45,303 nucleotides of DNA. Source: Paraburkholderia sp. SG-MS1. GTDB taxonomy: Bacteria > Pseudomonadota > Gammaproteobacteria > Burkholderiales > Burkholderiaceae. Positions 1 to 11,015 of the stretch are shown here, one piece after another. Position 1 is the first letter of the stretch. Each line of letters begins with the position of its first letter. The notes beneath the pieces were generated by a model. That model made no database searches, had not been told where the DNA came from, and saw nothing but the letters and a program-made list of their open reading frames with translations. The DNA is taken from contig NZ_NPIH01000188.1 in NCBI RefSeq assembly GCF_012275575.1, forward strand, positions 1 to 45,303, written 5' to 3'. The position numbers and the translations under genes were made by a program.

Positions 1-1
1 G

Positions 2-553
2 CTCAACGAGGCCGAACTGATGGCGCTGACCGGGATAGGCAGAACGCCGGTGCACCAGGCGCTGCACCGCCTCGTGCACGAAGGCATGCTGACCATCATG
101 CCGCGAAAGGGCATCATGGTCCGGCCGGTTTCGCTCGACGACGTGCTGGCGATCATCGACGTGCGTCTCGTCAACGAAAGCTACTGCGTCGAGCTCGCCG
201 CGCGCCACGCGCAGCAGCACGACTACGACGCGATGCAGGCGCTGCTGGACCGCTCGTCGGTGTGCGTCGCCGCACACGACGTCGAAGGGATGATGGACAT
301 CGATCGCGAGTTTCATCTGGCCGTCTCGGCCGCCTCGCGCAATCCGGTGCTTGCCGACATCCTGCGCGGGTTGCATGAGCGTTCGCTGCGCTTCTGGTTC
401 ATTTCGCTGTCCGAGCCGCATCATCTCGAAGACGTCCATGAAGAACATCTCGAACTATTCCGGCTGCTGCGCGAACGCGATGCCGAAGGCGCGCGTCAAT
501 CAGTGCAGAAGCATATCGAGGCGTTCCGCGCGACGCTCTTCAACCGCATCTGA
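2..553 (+). CDS. GntR-family transcriptional regulator, FCD (FadR-like) type, 5' truncated by window
   Basis: The frame is open from base 2, so the start lies outside the window. The first visible residues read as the second half of a winged helix-turn-helix (GIGRTPVHQALHRLVHEGML, then the wing around MPRKGIMV). They are followed by an all-helical FCD ligand-binding domain (about 130 residues) whose metal/ligand positions are suggested by DREFHLAV and the late EHLELF and HIEAF segments. FCD regulators usually repress nearby catabolic genes and are released by a small carboxylate. The amidase gene begins about 145 bp downstream on the same strand and may be a target. The effector cannot be read from the sequence. 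Confidence 0.88.
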   Translation, partial: LNEAELMALTGIGRTPVHQALHRLVHEGMLTIMPRKGIMVRPVSLDDVLAIIDVRLVNESYCVELAARHAQQHDYDAMQALLDRSSVCVAAHDVEGMMDIDREFHLAVSAASRNPVLADILRGLHERSLRFWFISLSEPHHLEDVHEEHLELFRLLRERDAEGARQSVQKHIEAFRATLFNRI

Positions 554-697
554 AGCATCCGGATCGCACGCGTCACGGTGCGTCACGGCGACGGTTTTTG
601 AGCGCACACAGGTTTGCCATCTTCATTAGCCACCCTCACCTGCCGCATCCCCTGATCAACCGGCTTCGCCCGGTTCAACCGGATTCTCACCGACATC

Positions 698-2077
698 ATG
701 GCCACTGAATTCACGCCCTTCCCGCCGCTAGCCCAGCTTGCCGCCGACCTCGCCGCCGGACGCACCACGAGCCGCGCGCTCGTCGAAACCGCGCTCGAAC
801 GGATCGAAGATCCGGCCGGCCAGGGCGCGACCGCCTTCATGCACGTCGACGCCGGCAGCGCCCGCGCCGCCGCCGACGCGCATGACCGCCTGCGCGCAGC
901 CGGCACCGTGCTCTCGCCGCTCGCCGGCATTCCGGTGTCGGTCAAGGACCTGTTCGACATCGAAGGCCAGCCGACCCGGGCGGGCTCCGTCGTGCTCGCC
1001 GACGCCCCGCCCGCGAAAACCGACGCCGTCGCGGTCGCGCGTTTGAAGCGGGCCGGCGCGGTGATCGTCGGACGCACCAACATGAGCGAGTTCGCGTTTT
1101 CCGGGCTCGGCCTGAATCCGCACTACGGCAATCCGCTCTCGCCGTACCGGCGCAACGTGAAAGGCGACGAGCGGATTTCAGGCGGCTCGTCCTCGGGCGC
1201 GGCGGCCTCGGTGGCCGACGGCATGGCGGCCGTCGCGCTCGGCACCGACACCGGCGGCTCGATCCGCATCCCGGCCGCCCTGTGCGGCCTGACCGGCTTC
1301 AAGCCGACCGCCTCGCGCATCCCGAAACAGGGCGGCGTGCCGCTCTCGACGACGCTCGATTCGTTTGGGCCGATCGGCGTGTCGGTCGCGTGCTGCGCGC
1401 TCGTCGACCGGATGCTGGGCGGGTTGGAGCCGCGCATTCCGGCCGCGCGTCCGCTCGAAGGCGTGCGCCTCGGCGTGCTGACGAACTTCGTCACCGACGG
1501 CGTCGAGCCGGCGGTCGCCGCCGCGATCGACACCGCGCTCAAGCACCTCGAAGCGGCCGGCGCGATCGTCAGCGAAGTGCGTTTCGCGCCGCTCGACCGC
1601 TTGCCCGACATCAACCGCTTCGGCTTCTCGCCGATCGAAGCGTATGCGTGGCATCGGCCGCTGCTCGAGACGCATCGCGAGCAATACGACCCGCGCGTGC
1701 TCACGCGCATCCTCAAAGGTCAGCCCGCCAGCGCCGTCGACTATCTGGACCTGCTTGCCGCACGCGAGGCCATGCTTGCGGAAGCCGCGCGCACCCTGTG
1801 GCAGCGCTTCGACGCGGTGGTCGCGCCGACCGTGCCGGTGCTGCCGCCGCGCGTGGCCGACCTGATCCACGACGACGACGCCTTTGGCCGCACCAATGCG
1901 CTGATCCTGCGCAACCCGAGCGCGTTCAACTTCCTCGATACCTGTGCGCTGTCGCTGCCCTGCCATCTGCGCGGTGACGCGCCCGTCGGACTGATGCTGG
2001 CGGGCGCGCCGCACGCCGACGATGCGCTGCTGGCGATCGGGCGCGGCGCGGAGGCGGTGCTCAACGCGATTCGTTGA
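698..2077 (+). CDS. Amidase, amidase-signature family
   Basis: A 459-residue enzyme of the amidase-signature (AS) family, which hydrolyses amides to acid plus ammonia. The Ser-cisSer-Lys triad is visible: the lysine in SVKDLFDIEG, the serine-rich loop GGSSSGAAASVADG and the nucleophile loop GTDTGGSIRIPA. The length fits GatA/AtzF-like stand-alone amidases, but no gatC or gatB neighbour is present, so a tRNA amidotransferase role is unlikely. It follows a GntR regulator and lies before dsbB, with no obvious operon partner. The substrate is unknown. A nitrogen-scavenging role would suit the neighbouring purine catabolic block, but that is inference. Confidence 0.9.
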   Translation: MATEFTPFPPLAQLAADLAAGRTTSRALVETALERIEDPAGQGATAFMHVDAGSARAAADAHDRLRAAGTVLSPLAGIPVSVKDLFDIEGQPTRAGSVVLADAPPAKTDAVAVARLKRAGAVIVGRTNMSEFAFSGLGLNPHYGNPLSPYRRNVKGDERISGGSSSGAAASVADGMAAVALGTDTGGSIRIPAALCGLTGFKPTASRIPKQGGVPLSTTLDSFGPIGVSVACCALVDRMLGGLEPRIPAARPLEGVRLGVLTNFVTDGVEPAVAAAIDTALKHLEAAGAIVSEVRFAPLDRLPDINRFGFSPIEAYAWHRPLLETHREQYDPRVLTRILKGQPASAVDYLDLLAAREAMLAEAARTLWQRFDAVVAPTVPVLPPRVADLIHDDDAFGRTNALILRNPSAFNFLDTCALSLPCHLRGDAPVGLMLAGAPHADDALLAIGRGAEAVLNAIR

Positions 2078-2185
2078 GCGGGAGGGGGCGGCGAGTGAGG
2101 CGCCGGGCGGCTTGGGAGGTCCAGTGATCCAGCAGTCCAGCGGACGCAATAGTGCGATAAGCGTCGGGGCAGGGGTTCGCGCTAG

Positions 2186-2740
<555 letters not shown>

Positions 2741-2786
2741 ACGCGCTTCCCAGCTTCCTGTCCCGACACCACGCCGGACTTCGCGT

Positions 2787-2820
2787 CGCCGGTCGCGGCG
2801 GCCGAAGGCCGGCGTTTTTT
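2787..2820 (+). terminator. Probable Rho-independent terminator after dsbB
   Basis: A GC-rich hairpin can form either from CGCCGG (2787-2792) with CCGGCG (2809-2814) or as CGGCC-GAA-GGCCG (2799-2811). It is followed directly by six T residues at 2815-2820. Confidence 0.6.
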
Positions 2821-3165
2821 CGTCGGCTTGGCTTGTGCGAGCGCCTTTGCAATGCCGGGCAATGAATCGGCAAGAACCGCGGCATCCACGCGGCAATAAC
2901 CGGCAAGCATCCGCCTGGCGCCCGCCCCCCGTGCGGCTTTTGCCCAATCCCGCCCGCCCACGCAACTTCCCGTCGCCGCGCGAATCGTACTGAAGCGACG
3001 GACTGCTCATGACCATCGCCGAATAAGCTTCATGCGACATGGGAAATATTTTCGGGTCGCGGTAATGCTATCTTGGGAACCGGATGGCGATCTACGTGCG
3101 CGAGGCCGGCTTTGGCGACCCCATGCGTAACGCGCGCCCGGTCCGCACTGTCTTTCGGATTCGCC
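2821..3165. other. Intergenic region upstream of xdhA
   Basis: No gene is supported in this gap. The xdh operon promoter and regulator site are expected here. The last 120 bases contain an AT-richer patch (around 3040-3075, with TATCTT at about 3070) that could hold a promoter, but no clear -35 box was recognised. Confidence 0.4.
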
Positions 3166-4731
3166 ATGACAACGCAAACCATCCGCTTCTATCACCAGGG
3201 GTCCGTCCGCGAGGTCGCGGGCGTCCCGGCGACGCGCACCGTGCTCCAGCACCTGCGCGAGGACGCGTTGTGCACCGGCACCAAGGAAGGCTGCGCGGAA
3301 GGCGACTGCGGCGCCTGCACGGTGGTCGTCGGTGAACTGGACGCGCGCGGCGCGCTCGCGCTCAAAGCGGTCAACGCTTGCATCCAGTTCCTGCCCACGT
3401 TGGACGGCAAAGCGCTCTTCACCGTCGAAGACCTGCGCGCCGCCGACGGCTCGCTGCACCCCGTGCAGCAGGCCATGGTCGATTGCCACGGTTCGCAATG
3501 CGGCTTCTGCACGCCCGGTTTCGTGATGTCGATGTGGGCGCTGTACGAAAACCAGCCCGCCGACGCCGGCCTGCCCACCCGCGACGAAATCAACGCCGCG
3601 CTGTCCGGCAATTTGTGCCGCTGCACCGGCTACCGGCCGATCGTCGAGGCGTCGCAGAAGATGTTCGACTATCCGCACTACCCGCGCGTGACGCTGGACC
3701 GCCCCGCCATCGCGGACACGTTGCGCGACCTGCAACGCCGCGCCACCTTCGAATACGGCGCGCCCGATGCACGCGGCGCGGCGTTCGGCTTGCCCACCTT
3801 CCGCGCGCCGGTCACGCTCGATGCGTTCGCCACGCTGCGTGCCGCCCATCCTCAGGCACGGGTACTCGCCGGCAGCACCGACGTCGGCCTGTGGGTCACC
3901 AAGCAGTTCCGCGATCTCGGCGACATTTTGTACATCGGCAACGTCGCCGAACTGAAAACCATCGAACGCGATGCGCAGACGCTGACGATCGGCGCGGCCG
4001 TCACGCTCGAAGACGCGTACGCGGCGCTCGCCGTCGATTATCCCGAACTCGCCGAACTGTGGACGCGCTTCGCGTCGCTGCCGATCCGCAACGCCGGCAC
4101 GCTCGGCGGCAATGTCGCGAACGGCTCGCCGATCGGCGATTCGATGCCCGCGCTGCTCGCGCTCGGCGCGGAAGTCGTGCTGCGCCACGGCCCGACCCGC
4201 CGCACGCTGCCGCTCGACGCGTTCTACCTCGGCTATCAGAAAACCGCGCTCGACTCCGGCGAATTCGTTGCGGCGCTGCGCGTGCCACGCCCGGCGGGCA
4301 ACCTGCGCTTTCGCACTTACAAGGTGTCGAAGCGCTACGATCAGGACATCTCGGCGGTATGCGCGGCGTTCGCACTCCACCTCGATGACGACGGCGCGAT
4401 TCAGACCGCGCGCATCGCTTTCGGCGGCATGGCGGCCACGCCGAAGCGCGCCGCGCAAACCGAAGCCGTGCTGAACGGCGCAACCTGGAACGAAAGCACC
4501 GCGCGGCAGGCGATGAACGCGCTCGTCGCCGATTACCAGCCGCTCACCGACATGCGCGCGTCGAGTGCCTACCGGCTGAAGGTGGCGCGCAACCTGCTCT
4601 GGCGTTTTCATCTCGAAACGCGCCGGGACGGGCCGCTCGCGCTGCTCGAAGTGAATGCGTTCGGCTTCGCGGCCGCGCTGTCAGGCGTACCGGCGATGCC
4701 CGATGCGGCCGCAGCGAAGGAGCCATCGTGA
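3166..4731 (+). CDS. xdhA: Xanthine dehydrogenase small subunit (2Fe-2S and FAD)
   Basis: A 521-residue XdhA carrying the iron-sulfur and FAD modules of a two-subunit bacterial xanthine dehydrogenase, which oxidises hypoxanthine to xanthine and xanthine to urate. The N-terminal plant-type 2Fe-2S domain shows CTGTKEGCAEGDCGAC. The second 2Fe-2S domain shows GSQCGFCTPGF and NLCRCTGYRP. From about residue 200 the FAD domain has LAGSTDVGLWV and RNAGTLGGNVANGSPIGD. I chose the ATG at 3166 because the homologous sequence starts there (MTTQTIRFY); the frame extends upstream without family similarity. Its stop overlaps the xdhB start by one base. Confidence 0.96.
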   Translation: MTTQTIRFYHQGSVREVAGVPATRTVLQHLREDALCTGTKEGCAEGDCGACTVVVGELDARGALALKAVNACIQFLPTLDGKALFTVEDLRAADGSLHPVQQAMVDCHGSQCGFCTPGFVMSMWALYENQPADAGLPTRDEINAALSGNLCRCTGYRPIVEASQKMFDYPHYPRVTLDRPAIADTLRDLQRRATFEYGAPDARGAAFGLPTFRAPVTLDAFATLRAAHPQARVLAGSTDVGLWVTKQFRDLGDILYIGNVAELKTIERDAQTLTIGAAVTLEDAYAALAVDYPELAELWTRFASLPIRNAGTLGGNVANGSPIGDSMPALLALGAEVVLRHGPTRRTLPLDAFYLGYQKTALDSGEFVAALRVPRPAGNLRFRTYKVSKRYDQDISAVCAAFALHLDDDGAIQTARIAFGGMAATPKRAAQTEAVLNGATWNESTARQAMNALVADYQPLTDMRASSAYRLKVARNLLWRFHLETRRDGPLALLEVNAFGFAAALSGVPAMPDAAAAKEPS

Positions 4732-7160
4732 TGAACCGCACCGATGCTTTCGTCGAACACGCGGGCGGAGCGCTTGCCGCCCAGCACGCCGCCGCGCATG
4801 AACATGACAACGACGCCGCGATCGGCGTATCGCTGCCGCATGAATCGGCTGCACTGCATGTGAGCGGCGAAGCCACCTACACGGACGACATCGCCGAACT
4901 GCACGGCACGCTGCACGCGGCGCTCGGACTGTCGCGCCATGCGCACGCGCGGATCGTGTCGATGGATCTGGACGCGGTGAGAAAAGCGCCCGGCGTGATC
5001 GCGGTGCTGAGCGCCGCGGACATCCCCGGCGAAAACAATTGCGGCCCGGTGCTGCACGACGACCCGATCCTCGCCGTCGACGAAGTGCTGTATCTCGGCC
5101 AGCCGGTGTTTGCGGTCATTGCCGAGAGCCACGAACTGGCGCGCCGGGCGGCAGCGCTCGCAAAAAGCGACGACGTGATCCGCTATGAACCGCTCGAAGC
5201 CATCCTCACGCCCGCCCAAGCGAAGGCCGCGAAGCAGTTCGTGCTGCCGCCGCTGCATCTGAAACGCGGCGAGCCCGAGGCGAAGATCGCCGCCGCGCCG
5301 CATAGCATCAGCGGCACGTTCGAGGTGGGCGGCCAGGAGCAGTTTTATCTGGAAGGCCAGGTCGCCTACGCAGTGCCGAAGGAAATGGACGGCATGCTTG
5401 TCTACAGTTCGACGCAGCATCCGAGCGAAATGCAGCAGGTGGTCGCGCATATGCTCGACTGGCCCGCGCACAACGTCGTGTGCGAATGCCGGCGCATGGG
5501 CGGCGGCTTCGGCGGCAAGGAATCGCAGTCGGCCCTGTTCGCGTGCGTGGCGGCGTTGGCCGCGAAGCTGCTGCGTCGTCCGGTCAAACTGCGCGCCGAT
5601 CGCGACGACGATTTCATGATCACCGGCAAGCGCCACGACGCGGTCTACGAGTACGAAGCGGGCTTCGACGACACCGGCCGCATTCTCGGCGCGCGCGTCG
5701 AAATCGCTTTGCGCGCGGGCTATTCGGCTGACCTGTCGGGCGCGGTAGCGACGCGCGCCGTGTGCCACTTCGACAACGCGTACTACCTCTGCGATGTCGA
5801 TATCGTCGCGCTGTGCTGCAAGACCAACACGCAATCGAACACCGCGTTCCGCGGCTTCGGCGGACCACAAGGCGCGCTCGTAATGGAAGTGATGCTCGAC
5901 GGCATCGCGCGTCAGTTGAACCGCGACCCGCTCGACGTGCGTCTGGCCAACTACTACGGCGTCGGCGAACGCGATACGACGCCGTATGGGCAGCGCGTCA
6001 CAGACAACATCATCGCGCCGCTGACCGACGCGCTGCTCGATAGCAGCGACTACCGCGCACGGCGCGCGGCGCTCGCCGCCTTCAACGCGAGCAGTCCGGT
6101 GCTCAAGCGCGGCATCGCATTTTCGCCGGTCAAGTTCGGCATCTCGTTCAACGTGCCGTTTCTCAACCAGGCCGGCGCGCTGGTGCACGTGTATAAGGAC
6201 GGCTCGGTGCTCGTCAATCACGGCGGCACCGAGATGGGCCAGGGGCTCAACACGAAGGTCGCGCAGGTGGTCGCGAATCAGTTCGGTTTGCCGCTCTCGC
6301 GCGTGCGGGTGACGGCGACGGATACCTCCAAGGTCGCGAATACGTCGGCGACCGCGGCGTCGACCGGCAGCGATCTGAACGGCAAAGCGGCCGAAGCGGC
6401 GGCGCGCACGATTCGCGCGCGGCTCGCGGAACTCGCGGTCAAACAGCTCGGCGGCAATGCGCAAGACGCGCAGTTCGCCAATAGCACGGTGTCGGTGAAC
6501 GGCGGCGCCATGCCCTTCGAACAACTGGTCGGCGCGGCGTATCTCGCGCGCGTGCAGTTGTGGTCGGACGGTTTCTACACGACGCCGAAAGTGCACTGGG
6601 ATGCGAAGACGCTGACCGGCCATCCGTTCTATTACTTTGCCTACGGCGCAGCGGTATCCGAAGTCGTGATCGACACGCTGACCGGCGAATGGAAACTGCT
6701 GCGCGCGGACGTGCTGCACGACGCCGGCCAGTCGATCAATCCGGCGATCGACATCGGCCAGGTGGAAGGCGGCTTCATTCAGGGCATGGGCTGGCTCACC
6801 ACCGAGGAACTCTGGTGGAACCGCGATGGCCGGCTGATGACGCACGCGCCGTCCACGTACAAGATTCCCGCCGTCAGCGACACGCCCGCCGCGTTCTATG
6901 TGCAGCTCTATCAGAACCAGAACGCGGAGCCGACCGTGTTCCGCTCGAAAGCTGTCGGCGAGCCGCCGCTTCTGCTGCCGTTCTCGGTGTTCCTTGCGAT
7001 TCGCGACGCGATCGCGGCGGCCGTGCCAGGCGCGCAACCTGCTCCACCGTTACGCGCGCCGGCCACGCCCGAAGCGATACTCGATGCGCTGGACGCGTTG
7101 CAGTCCGCCTATGCAACCGAACAATCCGCCACGCAGACGAGCACCGGCGCGACGGCCTGA
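4731..7160 (+). CDS. xdhB: Xanthine dehydrogenase large (molybdopterin) subunit
   Basis: A molybdenum-cofactor subunit of about 809 residues, partner of XdhA. Visible motifs are GGGFGGKESQ (cofactor contact), the substrate loop RGFGGPQGALVMEV, GGTEMGQGLNTK, and the catalytic glutamate in KAVGEPPLLLPF near the C-terminus. The ATG at 4731 overlaps the xdhA stop (TGATG) with GGAG eight bases upstream. A GTG at 4728 is an alternative that adds one residue. The tight coupling supports equimolar translation of both subunits. Full family length, with no missing key residues seen. Confidence 0.96.
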   Translation: MNRTDAFVEHAGGALAAQHAAAHEHDNDAAIGVSLPHESAALHVSGEATYTDDIAELHGTLHAALGLSRHAHARIVSMDLDAVRKAPGVIAVLSAADIPGENNCGPVLHDDPILAVDEVLYLGQPVFAVIAESHELARRAAALAKSDDVIRYEPLEAILTPAQAKAAKQFVLPPLHLKRGEPEAKIAAAPHSISGTFEVGGQEQFYLEGQVAYAVPKEMDGMLVYSSTQHPSEMQQVVAHMLDWPAHNVVCECRRMGGGFGGKESQSALFACVAALAAKLLRRPVKLRADRDDDFMITGKRHDAVYEYEAGFDDTGRILGARVEIALRAGYSADLSGAVATRAVCHFDNAYYLCDVDIVALCCKTNTQSNTAFRGFGGPQGALVMEVMLDGIARQLNRDPLDVRLANYYGVGERDTTPYGQRVTDNIIAPLTDALLDSSDYRARRAALAAFNASSPVLKRGIAFSPVKFGISFNVPFLNQAGALVHVYKDGSVLVNHGGTEMGQGLNTKVAQVVANQFGLPLSRVRVTATDTSKVANTSATAASTGSDLNGKAAEAAARTIRARLAELAVKQLGGNAQDAQFANSTVSVNGGAMPFEQLVGAAYLARVQLWSDGFYTTPKVHWDAKTLTGHPFYYFAYGAAVSEVVIDTLTGEWKLLRADVLHDAGQSINPAIDIGQVEGGFIQGMGWLTTEELWWNRDGRLMTHAPSTYKIPAVSDTPAAFYVQLYQNQNAEPTVFRSKAVGEPPLLLPFSVFLAIRDAIAAAVPGAQPAPPLRAPATPEAILDALDALQSAYATEQSATQTSTGATA

Positions 7161-7303
7161 ATACAAGCGCAATAGAATGACCGGAATGAATCAACCCCAC
7201 GGCCTGACGCGACACGAACGCGTCAGGGCGCACCCACAAGCGCACGCAAAAGCGCAACCGGCCGCGTGGACACCCTGCGCGGCCCTGCATGGAGAACTGC
7301 CGG

Positions 7304-8320
7304 ATGCAAGCCTGGCTACCTGAGCTACAACAACTGCTCGCGCATGGCGACGCCGCCGTGCTGGTGACGGTCGCGCGCGTCGAAGGGTCGGCGCCGCGCG
7401 AAGCCGGCACCAAGATGATCGTCACCCGCGAATCGGCGAAGCATACGATCGGCGGCGGCCATCTCGAATGGAAGGCGATCGAGACCGCGCGCCAGGTGCT
7501 GCGCGACGGCATGCGCTCGCCGCATATGCGCCGGCTGGAGCGTTTCGCGCTCGGCCCGAGCCTCGGCCAATGCTGCGGCGGCGCGGTGATACTCGCGTTC
7601 GAGCGGCTCGACATCGGCGACCTCGGCTGGATCACGTCGCTCGCGAAACGCGTGGCCGCGGGTCAATCGACGGTGCGTAGCGTATCATTCGGCCCCGCGC
7701 CGGACGCGGTGATGCTGTCCGAGCCCGAGCCGGGCGTCGATGCCGCCGACTGCCTGCTGTGGGACGGCGCCGGTTTCGACGACAGCAGTGCGCTGCTCAC
7801 CGAAACCATCGCGCCGGGCGACTTTGCCGTCGTGCTGTTCGGCGCGGGCCATGTGGGCGCCGCGCTCGTGCGCGTGCTGGCCACGCTGCCCTGCACCGTG
7901 CGCTGGGTCGACGAACGCGACGCGCAATTCCCGCCGCTCGAATCGCTGCACGCGCCGAACGTCAAGCTCGATCCGAACGACGCGCCCGACGAAGCGATCG
8001 ATCAGGCCGCGCCGAACACATACTTCATCGTGATGACGCACAATCATGCGCTCGATCTCGAACTGGCCGAGCGCATTCTGCGGCGCGGCGACTTCGCGTT
8101 CTTCGGCATGATCGGCTCGCATAGCAAGCGCAAGCAGTTCGAACACCGGCTCGCGGCGCGCGGCATCGACCCGTCGCAGATCGCGCGGATGAAGTGTCCG
8201 CTCGGCGTCGACGGCATCGTCGACAAGTCGCCGGAGATCATCGCGATCTCGGCGGCCGCGCAGGTGCTGCAGGCCGTCGAGGCGAACGCGGGCACGCATC
8301 ACGCGCCGCAAGCGGTCTGA
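7304..8320 (+). CDS. xdhC: Xanthine dehydrogenase accessory protein XdhC
   Basis: A 338-residue chaperone that binds, sulfurates or protects the molybdenum cofactor and inserts it into XdhB. The N-terminal XdhC/CoxI region has EGSAPREAGTKMIV and a CCGGA-type motif (GQCCGGAVILAF). The C-terminal Rossmann region has FGAGHVGAALVR, GMIGSHSKRKQFEHRL and the closing CPLGVDGIVDKSPEIIAISA. The start at 7304 is preferred because GGAG lies nine bases upstream; an in-frame ATG at 7289 would add five residues. It sits 143 bp after xdhB on the same strand, as usual for xdhABC. Confidence 0.95.
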   Translation: MQAWLPELQQLLAHGDAAVLVTVARVEGSAPREAGTKMIVTRESAKHTIGGGHLEWKAIETARQVLRDGMRSPHMRRLERFALGPSLGQCCGGAVILAFERLDIGDLGWITSLAKRVAAGQSTVRSVSFGPAPDAVMLSEPEPGVDAADCLLWDGAGFDDSSALLTETIAPGDFAVVLFGAGHVGAALVRVLATLPCTVRWVDERDAQFPPLESLHAPNVKLDPNDAPDEAIDQAAPNTYFIVMTHNHALDLELAERILRRGDFAFFGMIGSHSKRKQFEHRLAARGIDPSQIARMKCPLGVDGIVDKSPEIIAISAAAQVLQAVEANAGTHHAPQAV

Positions 8321-9433
<1,113 letters not shown>

Positions 9434-9456
9434 CGGTGCCGACATGAAGTGGCCAA

Positions 9457-9495
9457 GGGCGGCACGGTTTGTCCGTGCGCGCCGCCCGGTTTTTC
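9457..9495 (+). terminator. Hairpin plus T-run between the deaminase gene and guaD (terminator or attenuator)
   Basis: The outer stem GGGCGG (9457-9462) pairs with CCGCCC (9482-9487). The inner stem CACGG (9463-9467) pairs with CCGTG (9473-9477). The T-run starts at 9490. It ends about 20 bases before the guaD start, so it may reduce read-through into guaD. Confidence 0.55.
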
Positions 9496-9516
9496 ACATT
9501 CGGAGACGGTTTTTCC

Positions 9517-10890
9517 ATGACTCAAGCGACTAACCCGGCCCACCCGGCCAAAGCAGCGCCGTCGGCATTTCGCGCGCAACTGCTGAGCTTCACCGGCGAC
9601 CCCGCGCAGTCGCCCGCTGCGGCGGTGTTCCATGAGGACGGCCTATTGATCGTCGAGGACGGCCACGTGGCCGCGGCGGGCGCGTATGCGGCGCTCGCGT
9701 CGCGGCTCGCGCCGGGCACCGAGGTGCAGGACATGCGCGACAAGCTGATCGTGCCGGGATTCATCGATACGCACATTCACTTTCCGCAAACGGACATGAT
9801 TGCGTCGCCGGCGCCGGGTTTGTTGCCGTGGCTCGACACCTACACGTTTCCGACCGAGCGCCGCTTCACCGATCCGGCGTATGCGCGCGACACCGCGAGC
9901 TTTTTCGTCGACGAACTGCTCGCGTGCGGCACGACCACCGCGCTCGTGTACTGCACGGTTCACAAGGAATCCGCCGACGCGCTCTTCTCCAAGAGCGAAG
10001 CGCGCAATCTGCGGATGGTAGCGGGCAAAGTACTGATGGACCGCAACTGCCCCGAGTTCCTGCGCGACACCGCGCAATCGGGTTACGACGACAGCGCCGA
10101 ACTGATCGGCCGCTGGCACAATCGCGGGCGCCAGATGTACGCGCTCACGCCCCGGTTCGCGCCGACTTCGACCGAAGCGCAACTCGAAGCGTGCGGCGTG
10201 CTGGCGCGCCAGCATCCGGACGTGTTCATTCAGAGCCATGTCGCGGAAAACGTCGACGAGGTGAAATGGGTCGCAGGTCTGTTCCCCGGCCACCGCAGCT
10301 ATCTCGACATCTACGATCACTACGGCCTGCTGCGCCGCCGCGCGGTGTACGGCCATTGCATCCACCTCGACGAGGAGGATCGCCGGCGCATGGCGCAAAC
10401 CGGCGCGGTCGCCTCGCATTGCCCGACCTCGAACCTGTTTCTCGGCAGCGGCCTGTTCGACTTCGACAAGGCCGATGCGGCAGGCATGCCGATCGCGCTG
10501 GCGACCGACGTCGGCGGCGGCACCTCGTTCTCGATGCTGCAAACGATGAACGAAGCGCACAAGGTCGCGCGGCTCGGTGGCCATCATCTGAGCGCGACGC
10601 GCATGTTCTATCTGGCGACCGCGGGTGCGGCTGAAGCGCTCGATCTCGCGGACAAGGTCGGTACGCTGAAGCCGAATTCGGAAGCGGACTTCGTCGTGCT
10701 CGATCCGCAGGCGACGCCGTTGTTGGCGCGCCGCACGGCGCGCACCGAATCGCTGGAAGAGTTGCTGTTCGCGTTCGCGCTGCTCGGCGACGATCGGGCG
10801 GTCTACGAAACGTATGCGGCCGGCAAGCGTGTGCATCGTCGCGACGATGTGCGGCAGCATGCGGCGCGGGCGGCGTGGATGGTGGCTTGA
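9517..10890 (+). CDS. guaD: Guanine deaminase
   Basis: A 457-residue zinc amidohydrolase that converts guanine to xanthine plus ammonia. Visible motifs: the metal-binding DTHIHFPQTDM near residue 87, the central IQSHVAENVDEVKW, YGHCIHLDEEDRRRM, ASHCPTSNLFLGSG and ATDVGGGTSFSM, all diagnostic of bacterial GuaD. The ATG at 9517 is chosen because GGAG lies 11 bases upstream and because the 16 codons upstream are encoded by the preceding hairpin region. Its product, xanthine, is the substrate of XdhAB, so the gene completes the local purine block. Confidence 0.95.
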   Translation: MTQATNPAHPAKAAPSAFRAQLLSFTGDPAQSPAAAVFHEDGLLIVEDGHVAAAGAYAALASRLAPGTEVQDMRDKLIVPGFIDTHIHFPQTDMIASPAPGLLPWLDTYTFPTERRFTDPAYARDTASFFVDELLACGTTTALVYCTVHKESADALFSKSEARNLRMVAGKVLMDRNCPEFLRDTAQSGYDDSAELIGRWHNRGRQMYALTPRFAPTSTEAQLEACGVLARQHPDVFIQSHVAENVDEVKWVAGLFPGHRSYLDIYDHYGLLRRRAVYGHCIHLDEEDRRRMAQTGAVASHCPTSNLFLGSGLFDFDKADAAGMPIALATDVGGGTSFSMLQTMNEAHKVARLGGHHLSATRMFYLATAGAAEALDLADKVGTLKPNSEADFVVLDPQATPLLARRTARTESLEELLFAFALLGDDRAVYETYAAGKRVHRRDDVRQHAARAAWMVA

Positions 10891-10942
10891 GTACGCGCTG
10901 ATCGCGACATGACGAGGCGGCCTCGGTCGGGCCGCGGAATGA

Positions 10943-10974
10943 AAAACGGCGCTTCGATCAGGAAGCGCCGTTTT
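10943..10974. terminator. Strong bidirectional Rho-independent terminator
   Basis: A perfect 13-bp stem, AAAACGGCGCTTC (10943-10955) with its complement at 10962-10974, around a six-base loop. A run on each side supplies T-tracts on both strands. It sits between the convergent guaD and flavoprotein genes and can serve both. Confidence 0.92.
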
Positions 10975-11015
10975 CATTTGACCTCTTGAACATACGGATC
11001 AAACGATGCCGCCGC

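Noticed and set aside
4608..7037. An 809-codon open frame on the minus strand opposite xdhB.
   Set aside because: Arg/His/Ala-rich shadow of a high-GC gene; the plus strand encodes a full xanthine dehydrogenase subunit with all motifs.
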